Source: Strobilurus pachycystidiatus (lineage: Eukaryota; Basidiomycota; Agaricomycetes; Agaricales; Physalacriaceae). Taken from it: a DNA stretch of 64,000 nucleotides. This document shows positions 10,851-20,812 of this stretch, one piece after another (within the stretch, counting starts at the first letter, position 1; every line of letters begins with the position of its first letter). Position numbers and translations under genes: made by a program. Where the stretch lies: contig JAHLMK010000010.1 in assembly GCA_019915135.1 (NCBI GenBank), positions 248,001 through 312,000 of the forward strand, written 5' to 3'. The notes below the pieces were generated by a model. The model was given only the letters and a program-made list of their open reading frames with translations, ran no database searches and was not told the origin of the DNA.

Positions 10851-12161
10851 GGTATTGTCGTCGTTGTGGTTAGAGAATCGGCTATAGGGGCAGACCTATA
10901 AGCTCCAGTCCTGATTTGGAAGCGAGCCACGTGCCTGGCGGACCAAGCTCAAGCCACTTAGCCAGGCCTCAGGTGCGATAGACGCTCAAGATATCCGACA
11001 TCCGCCCAAGACAAGCTTGCTTGACAATGACATGAGGTTACTCTCGCTACAGCTCTCATCTATGGGTACCTCTGGCGCGCTGGGACCTCATGGACACATG
11101 GTTACCAGCGGTCAGTCTCCGGCGGCGCATGTCTGACACGAGCTTGATTCACAGCAAACTGACTGCCTCGCCCGACAACAAGGTGGCCGCGTCGGAGTCC
11201 TCTGAGGGCGGATCCTCATCGGACGAGTGCGGCGTGTTATCTTGACATCGCTGTCGCCAAGGTCTGTCAATCTGCCAGTGCCACTTCCACTAGTATGCGC
11301 AAAGTAGACCCTATAGCCGCGTGTCGGGTACACATTTCTTACGAGATATAGCAACAACCAATGGGCACTCTTTGCGCGGAGTATACCCTATAACCATCTG
11401 TTACGAGATTCAGCATCAAACTATGTGCACCCATTGTAAGTAGCATGCCGTCGCGTCTCCAAGGCAGCGCAACTCGCCTAATAGGCTAATACACGCGTAG
11501 GTATAAACATTAGGACTTCGGTATCCTCGGTCGAACAAGTTAGTATTCAATAGTATGCACAGTTGGACGCCACGAGGTTTGATATGCAACAATATCACTA
11601 AATAGCTTGAGTGAATTCCTTCTCGATCCGCGAGCTCTGCTCACGACGACCCCGTCTTGAGTGTTTTGAGGGTCTCCCTCACAGATCCTCCCTCTTTGCA
11701 ATTGCTGTTCAGTGTGGCGCAAAAATAAGTGGAACGTTCAGGAAAGTTCTCTGACGTGACCTAAGCTGCGACCAATTTAGTTTTCAACAAGCGACAGCAG
11801 CAGCCTGTGTGTAGCTGGGATGAAGACGGGCAGATGGAGCCGCACGCCAACCCAAACTGCAGCATTGGTATAACCCTCGACCGTGACGGTCCTCAAAAGA
11901 GCTAGAGCTCAAAAGATTTCGGCATTCGCGCGCCAACAGGACGTGCTTGTTATGTGTCAAAGATGAGAAGTGATCAGGATAAATATCCGTCAAGCTTAAA
12001 GCGCCACACAGCGTCTCTAACCGTTGAAACTCAAACACCCATCCGAATAACAGCGAGAGAGCGAAACCACAGTCAAATATAAATGAACGGTAAGTTCAAA
12101 CTCTAAATGTCCAAAGGCAATGTCCAAAATGTCTCTAAACCAAATGCGCCACATCTATGAT
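10851..12161. other. Intergenic, no gene; weak imperfect repeat
   Basis: About 1.3 kb with no supportable coding region. A short imperfect direct repeat occurs around 11294–11359 and 11372–11416 (shared blocks CCCTATA and TTACGAGAT). The end near 11994 onward is shared with 13814 onward (see the repeat entries). Confidence 0.45.
11294..11416. repeat. Imperfect direct repeat, two units
   Basis: Two blocks about 78 bp apart both contain a GCGCAAAG/GCGCGGAG-like start, then AGTA(G/T)ACCCTATA(G/A)CC, then TTACGAGAT(A/T). The order of the shared pieces is the same, with different spacing. It could be a decayed tandem duplication or chance within low-constraint DNA. Confidence 0.35.
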
Positions 12162-12290
12162 CTACATCATCAAACCAACCATCGCGCCCGCAACACCAAC
12201 CACCAAGCCGACACCCGCATCCTTAGTAATTCCCGCCGCACCATTTCCGGATGCTTTCAAGACGGCGTCAGAGGCCGTGCTCGAGCTCGA
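11994..12290. repeat. Duplicated block A, copy 1 (3' part of GPI-type gene and flank)
   Basis: It starts CTTAAAGCGCCACAC, continues through CCGAATAACAGCGAGAGA and AACCAACCATCGCGCCCGCA, and covers the GPI-signal end of the intact gene plus about 170 bp of its 3' flank. The same string of blocks recurs in order at 13814 onward with scattered substitutions and small indels. Confidence 0.8.
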
Positions 12291-12797
12291 GGTCGAGCTC
12301 GCTGCGGCCGGGTCATTGCTGACGAAGGTCGTGCTACTAGCGGCAGTGCCGTTTCCTGCCACAGAGGTATAGCTGGCGGGATCCGCCACGTTAGTGACAG
12401 TGGCGCTGCCAGCGGTGATCGTATACGAGTAGTCCGTGTCCGCGTCGACGGTCACGCTTTCGACCGGAGCGGCGACGCTAGTGGTGCTGGAGTTGATGAT
12501 AGTACCGTTGACGGTGTAGCTGGCCTCTGAAGCGACGGTTGACGTCCTAGGTAAAATAAGAGACAAAGTCATTACGCGGAAACGAAAGACTGGTGAGGGT
12601 GTGGCTTACGTCGATGCAATGGGTTTGACGGAGGAGGTGGTGGAAAAATCGCCCGCAACGACGGTCACTCTATGTAGAAAGTTGTTGAGCGAATCTACGG
12701 TGTAGAATTGTGGAGTGGTGACTTACGTCTCACCCGAAGGGAGGCAGTGGACGATGCCAGCAACGGTCGCAAGAATGACGAAGGCTGAGAAGTGCAT
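12162..12797 (-). CDS. Secreted Ser/Thr-rich, probably GPI-anchored cell-surface protein
   Basis: Three exons, 12727–12797, 12610–12669 and 12162–12546, sum to 516 nt, 171 aa. The N-terminus is a clear signal peptide (MHFSAFVILATVAGIVHC). The mature part is dominated by Ser, Thr, Ala and Val with N-glycosylation sequons (NGT, NSS), and no catalytic motif is seen. The end has the three-part GPI signal layout: a small-residue site (KASGNGAAG), a short polar spacer (ITKDAG) and a final hydrophobic run (VGLVVGVAGAMVGLMM) up to the stop. This pattern is typical of fungal wall or membrane mannoproteins. A TATAAAA lies 90 bp upstream. Its 3' part is duplicated downstream in decayed form. Function beyond surface location is unknown. 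Confidence 0.8.
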
Positions 12798-12886
12798 GTT
12801 GACTATCTGGATGGGATGGATGATGGAAGGATTGCGATGAGTTGGAGGGAAAATGTCTGTGCCATTGGTACATGCGCATCCAACGC

Positions 12887-12893
12887 TTTTATA
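12887..12893 (-). promoter_or_regulatory. TATA box of the GPI-type protein gene
   Basis: TATAAAA on the minus strand, about 90 bp upstream of the start codon at 12797. Confidence 0.55.
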
Positions 12894-13126
12894 CCAGAAA
12901 AATCGAGGTCATTCATCGCCGCGTTGTCAGGCCCTCGAAGCCTTCCCACCATCCTTGAAAATTTAAAACCTTAGTCGAGTGGCCATTAATGGCCGCGAAA
13001 GTGGTTATAGTTTATACCTTGCTAACGCTCGTCCAGGAACATCGTACTAGCTGGCTGTAGTTTGTCCCTTGCTGCGGATGGGCGGCATGTTGAAGACCGT
13101 GACGTGCTGCAGACAACTAATGTAAG

Positions 13127-13800
13127 ATTCGCGTAGATTTGCAGGGCAATGAATGACTAACCGTTGAATTTCTTCTCTGCAGTAATCATCTTTGCGGCGA
13201 CTTCAGGTTCTGTGGGCATGGAATGCTGCACTCTTAGCTCGGAAGTCTCCAGTGTGGACACAAGGGCACCAATGAGCCACGATCTCGACTAATTTGCCAA
13301 GACTTGCAAGGCTTGTAATGCCCGTGAAGAATATTGTCAGATTCAGAAGGTCGTAGTATGGCGAACAGGACCGAGGCAGCGACGTTCCGGCCTGCATGGC
13401 AGTGCATGCTCCACGCGGCGTTGAAGATCAAGAAGGAGGCTATGTCTTCGCGATCGCTTGCTCCTGGCGGAATCACCCACCTGGCTGTATGTCCACTTTT
13501 CAGGATATGAGATGATGCCGGTTGCTGTGACTCCCTTTTCACGAGTTCCTACCAATTCAGCGATACAAAAAGAATGGAGCCAGAGACGAGGTCGACAATG
13601 AGCTCGATTCGTTGTAAACTGTGTGGCAGTGTGGTTGCTGTCATGGCACTGAGTGGTCAGCGCAGAAAACGGGCGGCAAATCCCGAGCGATCGCCAAAGC
13701 CTAAAGCTTCAAAGGCTAAGTAAAGCTCTCCTTTTTCTTGCAAGATCGCCTAACTTGAATCGAGGTACAGATTGAATCCAAGGGAGCGACTATACGTTTG
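13127..13800. repeat. Duplicated block B, copy 1
   Basis: Non-coding or decayed sequence containing TCTTTGCGGCGACTTCAG, GGAATGCTGCACTCTTAGCT, TATGGCGAACAGGACCGA and GGGAGCGACTATACGTTTG. The same series recurs at 14192–14645, where it carries an insertion near 14317–14355 and a deletion of roughly 200 bp late in the block. Minus-strand frames in it (for example 13203–13397) look like remnants of a hydrophobic protein but are not open in both copies. Confidence 0.75.
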
Positions 13801-13813
13801 CTGAAGGACGGTA

Positions 13814-14190
13814 AACTTAAAGCGCCACACTGCGTGTCTAATCACTTGACATCCAAAACGCCACTCCGAATAACAGCGAGAGAGAGCGAAGACACAGTCG
13901 GATATAGATGTCCTGTAAATTCATTCTCTAAACGTTCAAAGGTAATTTCCGAGATGTCTCTTAAACCCAATGCGCCCATCAAGCCAACCATCGCGCCCGC
14001 AGCACCAACCGCCAGGCCAATACCTGCATCCTTGGTGGTTCCCGCCGCGCCATTGCCGGATGTCTTGTAGGAGGCGCCAGTACCTGTGCCCGTCTCCGAG
14101 TCGCTGTGCCCGTGCCATTTGTGCTAGTGCCATTTCTTGACCCTGGGGTCGTCGTAAAGTTGACTGAGCTCGTGAACGTGTCAACGGTTT
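13814..14190 (-). pseudogene. Decayed paralogue of the GPI-type protein gene (duplicated block A, copy 2)
   Basis: The minus strand still encodes a Ser/Thr/Gly-rich stretch with sequons (NGTSTNGTGT), then TSGNGAAGTTKDAG and a hydrophobic GPI-like run VGAAGAMVGLMGAFG. This closely parallels the intact gene at 12162–12797. A one-base frame break separates the NGT-rich part from the GPI part. The original stop after the hydrophobic run is lost, so the frame would run on into former 3' flank. No signal-peptide exon was found upstream. This is a partial tandem copy that has lost function. Confidence 0.7.
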
Positions 14191-14191
14191 A

Positions 14192-14645
14192 ATTCGCGTA
14201 TAACTTGGGGGCAATGAATGACTGAGCGAAAAATTTACTTTACAGGAAATATCTTTGCGGCGACTTCAGTTTCTGCGGGCAAGGAATGCTGCACTCTTAG
14301 CTCGGGAGTCTCCAGGCCCGCCGGGTCCTCGAGGCGAAGACTCGGACCCTTGGTCAGTGTGGCACCAATGAACTACGATCTTGACTAATCTGCCAAGACT
14401 TGTGAGGCTTGTAATGTCCGCGAAAAATATTGCCACCTCTGTATGGCGAACAGGACCGATGCAGCGATGTTCTGGCCTGCATGCTCCACGAGGCAGTGAA
14501 GATAAAAAAGGAGGCTATGTCGTGGTCAGCGCAAAAAACGTGGTGGCAAATCCCAAAGGATCATGAATGCTGTCCTCTTTCCCGCAAGATCAGCTATATT
14601 TAATCGAGGTACATATTGGGTCCAAGGGAGCGACTATACGTTTGT
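14192..14645. repeat. Duplicated block B, copy 2
   Basis: Second copy of the block at 13127–13800, in the same order and orientation, ending at the shared GGGAGCGACTATACGTTTG. The junctions after the block differ: copy 1 runs into block A copy 2, while copy 2 runs into unique sequence before the oxidase gene. The order A–gene–B–A'–B' implies a tandem duplication of about 1.05 kb of offset between the B copies. Confidence 0.75.
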
Positions 14646-14880
14646 TTACAGGTTTGAAGGACGGTAGAAAGGTAGAGCGAAGGTGAAGCAGAATCAAAGT
14701 GTCCTAATGTTCGTGGCACACTTCAGGTATCGGACAAAGTCAATGTTCAGAAAGGGTTCAAGCAGGAATCACCGTGGTGCGGAAGCTTCCTTCACCTTGA
14801 GTAGGCGGCGGCGGAGGTGCGACGAGAGAGTGGATAGAGGTTTGCAGCATACTGTAAGAACATCAGTATTGCGCCACTAG

Positions 14881-17225
14881 TCATGACGGAGGAACGTGGA
14901 CATACTTCGCAGTGGCAGCAGCATTAACAGGAGGCGATCCACCAGTTCCAATGATCGTCTTGTGGCCAAAACTCGGTACACCCTCGTTGGTTACAACATA
15001 TAGGTAAGCAGGTCCGGGCGGGTACAACGCGCCATTCACGGGCGCCGTCACAGTGAGTGTCTTCTTGTCGGCAGAGAGCGTAGAGCGAAGTCGAACTAAA
15101 CGCTGATCCATATGAACGGCATGTGTAGCAAAACCGAGGTCCATCAGCGATACTAGTACGGAAGTCAATGCAAGATACGTCCTCGAAAAAGAGAACACTA
15201 TACCATTGACACTCGTTGCCGTCGAAGGCAAGACCAAGGACAAGTTGAAGACGACTCCGTAGTTTACTGTTGTAGGCAAGCCAGTGTACGTGGGACGCAG
15301 TCTTCCCAAGTAGGGTGGACTTAGGAACTCCAGCCTAACGTGGCGTAAGTATGGCACGGCAAGCAGTGTGCTTTCCTTCACTCCCCTGTATTCCGTAGCG
15401 TACTTGACAGTCGTGACGTCGTCGTTGGGATTGGAACCAGCTACATAATATAAGTTGGTCACATAGAGCCCAAGGAGACAAAGGTACGCACCCAACACGA
15501 TGGAACCGTTTGGTGTCAAACTAGCTGTCGAGTGATACAAGCGAGCAATTGACGACGTCGGGAGTCCGCTCGTAGAGAATCGACTACCGGCAGCAGCATT
15601 GGGGTCGTACAGAACAGGGGTGAACGTTGGGTTATCAGCATTACTTTGACCGACACGGTTGGCAACCTAATCTCCATGTCAATACTATGGTCTCAGCACG
15701 CAGATGGGATTAACCCACATTCCCATACCCGGCAACTCCTGTACCGGCTCCATTGACAATAAGGACGCGACCATCCGGAAGAAGGACCAACTCAGGCATG
15801 ACGCGAGCCTGGGGCATCGACTCGACCTTCCAGCCTGCAGCAATACCTGCCGCATTCAGTACGAGTCTGGAGCATTGCGCGCTGGTCGGTTGCTGAGAGG
15901 AGATGGAGGTCGGGTTCACTGTATCAGAGACTGTCGATCCGCCACAAATCATGATCTCAGGCGTAAAATTGTTCTCCGGGGTGAGAGGAAGAAGGGTCGC
16001 GCCGGCGGAGAATGGCGAGCTTATGTTGATACAGATTGAGTGCTATCGTTGAGAGTAGGTAGGAGAGGCACGCACGTTATTCGCACACCGTTTGGGATTC
16101 CGGGGAGCCGCGTCTCTGTGTTTGTTTTCCAGTTCAATATCATGGCGGCTTGGTTTGCGGCAACGAAGATGGTTCCGTCGGGGAGGTATGCCATCACGGG
16201 GAAATGGTTTCCATTGAGTGTATCGCGTAAGAACTGGCTTGGAATTTGGGTTCCGTTGAAGCCTAGTGGGAATGATAAGTCAGATCTACCGATGAGCATG
16301 GTGGCTCGATACTTACCGTTGATATTTTTCGAAGGGAAATATTCGTATGTAGGATTGTTGATGCCCGCAGAATTAATGAATCTACGAAACATGAGGACCA
16401 TCACGCATGATACATGCTTTCCATACCCGCCGCCCACTGAGCCTCTAGTAGATAAATCAACAAGACAATCAAGAGAATGATGACAACCACCAACCCATAA
16501 ATCATAACTGACCCATCTTCAAGGCGGACCTAGGGAGGCGTCATGATGCATCTTGTTTCCTTGTAAAGAGACATGTCACAAACGGATGATGGGTACCATC
16601 TGTTCGATGTGAGCCTGATGTGGGTTGGGTCTTCAAAGACATCGCAAGCCCCATTGGTACAAGGAGTGAATAGTCGAATGGCCTGGAGACCATTCGCACC
16701 TACGAGCCACCATTTAGTGATAAACAACTGACACAGATGAGCAGATTATACCGGTAATAACGACAGGGTTACCGCCCGAGTTGACAAGAGTGCCGTTTCC
16801 TAGGAAGCTCCCCGTCGCGCACCAGGAGTTGCTCAGTGGGTTCAGGGCGCGGACTTGCTGGGTGTTCAGGTTTAATTCAACAGCCCAGGCGACATGGCCA
16901 TTGACAGTCAAGGGGTTGTGTTCGCTATGGCCGCATGAATTAAAGAGCTTCGTAATGACAGATATAGACCTACACTTTGTCGTAGATGATAGCAGTGTTT
17001 TCGGTAGTAATCGCTAGCTGCATGCCGCTGACTCCAGTGGTTCTGATGTGACTGAGTAAGTACTATGTAGACGTCGACCGGAAGCGCGAAAGCTCACCCT
17101 TGCTGGACAAGACCCCATGGTCCAGAAACGACAGCACGCTCTTCCAAACCATGGACAAAGGAATGAAGTGTCAGCGCTAGAGTGATCAGAGAGAAATGAG
17201 AGTCAATTTTCAAGAATGGACGCAT
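14881..17225 (-). CDS. Secreted copper radical oxidase, glyoxal/galactose-oxidase type
   Basis: Oxidises aldehydes or alcohols with O2, giving H2O2, outside the cell; in wood- and litter-decay fungi this peroxide feeds peroxidases (family knowledge). It starts at 17225 with a signal peptide (MRPFLKIDSHFSLITLALTL). The body is split by many short introns. Conserved blocks in order: TGVSGMQLAITTENTAIIYDK; NPLTVNGHVAWAVELNL; NSWCATGSF with the Cys that forms the Tyr-Cys cofactor; NRWYPSS with the cofactor Tyr; NNPTYEYFP; GRVLIVNGAG; RMYHSTASLTPNGSIVLAGS with the axial Tyr-His pair; and THAVHMDQR with the second copper His. The end has a DUF1929-like domain (TAPVNGALYPPGPAYLYVV). All copper and radical ligands are present, so it should be active. 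Family length and the intact frame after splicing fit. Substrate class cannot be read from the sequence. Confidence 0.92.
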
Positions 17226-17281
17226 CACGAAAGAATGAGGTTGGGCTGCTGCCTGAAGCCTTGACGAGACGGCTTCACCGT

Positions 17282-17287
17282 TATATA
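17282..17287 (-). promoter_or_regulatory. TATA-like element of the oxidase gene
   Basis: TATATA about 57 bp upstream of the oxidase start codon at 17225. Confidence 0.4.
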
Positions 17288-17880
17288 GAGCAGTACTGTA
17301 TTGTAACTGAGGAGATTAATGTCATTGATCTGGTCCACCCAGCGACGACAGATTGGCAGCGAGAGCATCGTGTGGCCCCCGTTTGACTGACAGGAATTAT
17401 CTCGTAAGTCACCTCAGAGCAGTCACGGTAGAGCTGCACACGGCATAAGAGCTGCACCGTCGCCCAAACCTATGACGATTCTCGATACGATGGAGCGTGC
17501 GAGCGTGCGACATGAGGTACGCATATCGGTTACGAAGAGGACAGTCACATCGTACCTGGGGCGTGTCGAGAGGAAATGATAGGGCAGTCGCTCGAATAAG
17601 GATATGAGCTATGGAGAAATAGATACGCGGATAGGGCAGAAAGAAAAGCTTGAGGCAAAAGTGCATGGATCTTTTGTCGAAATCATCTGGATACCCAGAA
17701 CGGTGCTGTGAAGACGAAAGACAAACGAATAGTCGACCGCGGTGGCGGGAAGAAAGAAAGACGCGGAAGTACGGGCCGTGGAATTGGAACTGTGGTGACA
17801 CGTGATAACTCTTTTACAGTCTCTACTACTACTACTAGCACCACTTGCCTCTGGTTTGGTCTTGACAGCAGTCGGCAGTC
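17288..17880. other. Divergent intergenic region between oxidase and MLH1
   Basis: About 590 bp separating two divergent genes. No further gene seen. It should contain both promoters. Confidence 0.5.
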
Positions 17881-20670
17881 ATGGGCGAGACAATTAGTGA
17901 CCCTTTGCCAATCAGGCGCCTCCAAGAGACCTTAATTAATCGAATCGCTGCCGGAGAGGTCCACAATCTGTCTCTGTCGCGTCAAAACATTCATTGACTT
18001 GATTACAGGTTATTCATAGGCCAGCGTCGGCGCTCAAAGAGCTCCTAGAAAACTGTCTCGATGCTGGGGCAACATCAATACGCGTCACCGTCAAAGATGG
18101 CGGCCTCAAACTTCTCCAAATACAAGACAACGGATGTGGCATTCGCGTGAGGCTTTAATCAATCATTCAGCCCATGTGTGCTCAGTCTCCCGAAGAGAAC
18201 CGATTTGCCAATCCTCGCAGAAAGATTCACGACGTCGAAACTGACGTCCTTTTCTGATTTGTCCAAGATAGCGACGTACGGCTTTCGTGGAGAAGCCCTG
18301 GCTTCCATGTCCCATGTTTCTCACCTCAGCGTCGTGACGAAAACCAAGACCGAGACATGCGCTTGGAAGTGAGTAGCTCTCTATATCACTATATGCGCGC
18401 GAATTCTGACTGTTCTATCAGAGCCTCGTACTCTTACGGCAAACTAGTAGAATCACAACCGGGGCAGACCCCAGATCCAAAGCCGTGTGCTGGAAACGAT
18501 GGCACCACCATCACTGTATGTCATGATTTCTACTGCCAGTTGTGACGGGGAATGACCATCCTCAGATAGAAGATCTCTTCTACAATACACCGACGCGACT
18601 CTCGGCCTTGCGAAGTCCTGCAGAGGAATATTCTCGGATACTTGACGTCCTGACCAAGTATGCAATCCACAATCCAGCCGTCGCATTCATCTGCAAAAAG
18701 GTAAGAATCGCTGCCCATTCAGTTCCCTTTTCTGACTTGCTCACTCACAGGCCGGTACAGCAGCTCCGGATTTAGCAACGCCGTCATCTTCATCAACGAC
18801 GCAAGCGATAGGGATGTTATATGGTCATTCTATAGCCAAGGAACTCTTGAGCGCCGAAACATCCTCGAGTACAGAACCAGACGAGGCTGAATTCTGGAGG
18901 GCAGAGGCGCATTTCACTAACGCCAACTACCAATCCAAGAGAACTATCTTTCTTCTATTCATCAATCGTACGTCTTCTCTCCGCGGAGTGACCTTCTTTC
19001 TAAATAGTATTCTGTCAGATCGATTGGTGGAGTCCTCACGCATGAAACGCGCCCTTGAAGCTACATACAACGGCGTTCTACCGAAAGGTTCATTCCCTTT
19101 CATCTACTTGAGGTAAGTATCTCAATGTCTTCAAAATTACCGCTACTCATTTTCAGCAGCTTGGTTCTTGATCCGCGCTCTGTGGATGTCAACGTGCATC
19201 CCACGAAAAAAGAGGTGCACTTCCTCAATGAGGAGGCCATTTCGGAACAAATAGCAGATGCACTTCTAGAAACTCTGACCTCGAAGGGCGAGTCGAGAGT
19301 GTTCGAATATCAGGTCGGTTCTTAGAACCGAGAAAGTTGCATGTTTGACCCTCGTTCAGACCCTTCTGACTGCTGCCGACACCGATCGCGTTACCTCCAA
19401 GAAGCGGAAAGGAAAGGAACCGGAACGTGATCCTGACCTAGGCACCGAGGGAACCGTTGCGCCAGATGCCACGCGTGAGTGCGCCTCTTCTCAATGCAAA
19501 TGCCTCAGTATGATAAGTCAAATCAGAGGAGGAATCTCGGAAGAAAGTATCTTCTCATCTCAAAGTTCGCACCTCTCTGAAAGACCGCACATTGGATTCC
19601 ATGTTTCCCGTTATGAATCCGAGCCAGATGGGGGGGTCTTCTTCATCTCGCGATGCTGAGAAGACCGACGCGGCGCAATCTCGCGAGATTCAAGAATCTG
19701 AGTGCATACTGACGTCCGTTTTGAATCTTCGTAATGCCACTATTAAAGGAAAACATAAAGGTGTGCACGCGGAGTTACATGCCCGAGATAGACGCGTCGA
19801 TTTACATTGCGGTTAGCCTTGACAGAAATCCTGGAGAAGCACACGTTCGTGGGTATCGTCGACGTAAATCAGTGCCTCTCCTTGCTGCAACATTCCACAC
19901 ATCTGTACCTGGTAAATTATGCAGCACTTGGGTACGTGACAGAATGCCTTACGTTCGATTCTCAATTGAACGGGAACCTTGTAGTGAAGAGCTGTTCTAT
20001 CAACTGGGATTACGACAGTTCGGAAACATGAGCAAATTAAAGCTTGAACCGCCGCCTCCGCTCAAAGTCCTCGTCACTATCGCCGTGCAGGCGGAGCAAC
20101 TTCCCGATGAAACCCCATTGAACAAGGATCAGATTGTCGACGTGAGTGCCCTACTATTTGGGTGATACTTACTGAAGATAAACTTCCAGCGAATTGTCGA
20201 GATTATTATGTCGCGTAGGGATATGTTGTCTGAGTATTTCTCGCTAACTGTCACGCCCGATGGATTTGTGGCGTCTCTTCCCCTTCTCCTTCGCGACTAT
20301 ACTCCCAATCTGGACAAAGTTCCGAGCTTCCTCATGAGACTTGGGCCTCAGGTGAATACCTCAGTTTCGTACATGCATTGACTGACTTGTGCAGGTTGAC
20401 TGGACATCAGAACAAGAATGTTTTCGGTCATTCCTTCGAGAGCTTGCCCGGTTCTACGTCCCCGGACCAGTTGCGCAATTCGATTCATTCACATCACATG
20501 CGCAAAGTCAGGAGCAGCAGCAGCAAGAGAGGGCGGAACGATGGCAGATTGAGCATGTAGTCTTCCCATGCATGAAGCGTTACCTGCATGCCCCGAAATC
20601 CTTACTGGACCATGATGTCGTCCAGGTTGCCAACCTCCCCGACTTGTACAAAGTGTTCGAACGGTGCTAA
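17881..20670 (+). CDS. MLH1: DNA mismatch repair protein MLH1 (MutL homologue)
   Basis: Forms MutL-alpha type heterodimers (with PMS1, or MLH3 in meiosis) and acts in the nucleus after MutS binding. About 11 exons. The GHKL ATPase motifs are intact: the E-N helix [49 protein letters not shown], and GTTIT followed by [10 protein letters not shown]. The ENCLDA spelling is that of MLH1 rather than PMS1. The N-terminal half ends with [18 protein letters not shown] poorly conserved linker follows (KKRKGKEPE, possible nuclear signal). The C-terminal dimerisation domain ends with DLYKVFERC. The terminal FERC is the MLH1-specific end that completes the PMS1 endonuclease site. Start ATG 17881 is directly followed by the conserved [16 protein letters not shown] helix. 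It converges on the TAO3-like gene, with 142 bp between the stops. Confidence 0.96.
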
Positions 20671-20812
20671 AACATCCAAGAAATCGTAATAGGACATAAG
20701 TGATACAATATTCTATGGTTAATACTAATTATCAGTGACCCCATCCAGTGTTCCCTATGTACAAATGCGCGATAGTAAAACAGATATGCAAAATGAAAAG
20801 AGATGTGGCTAC

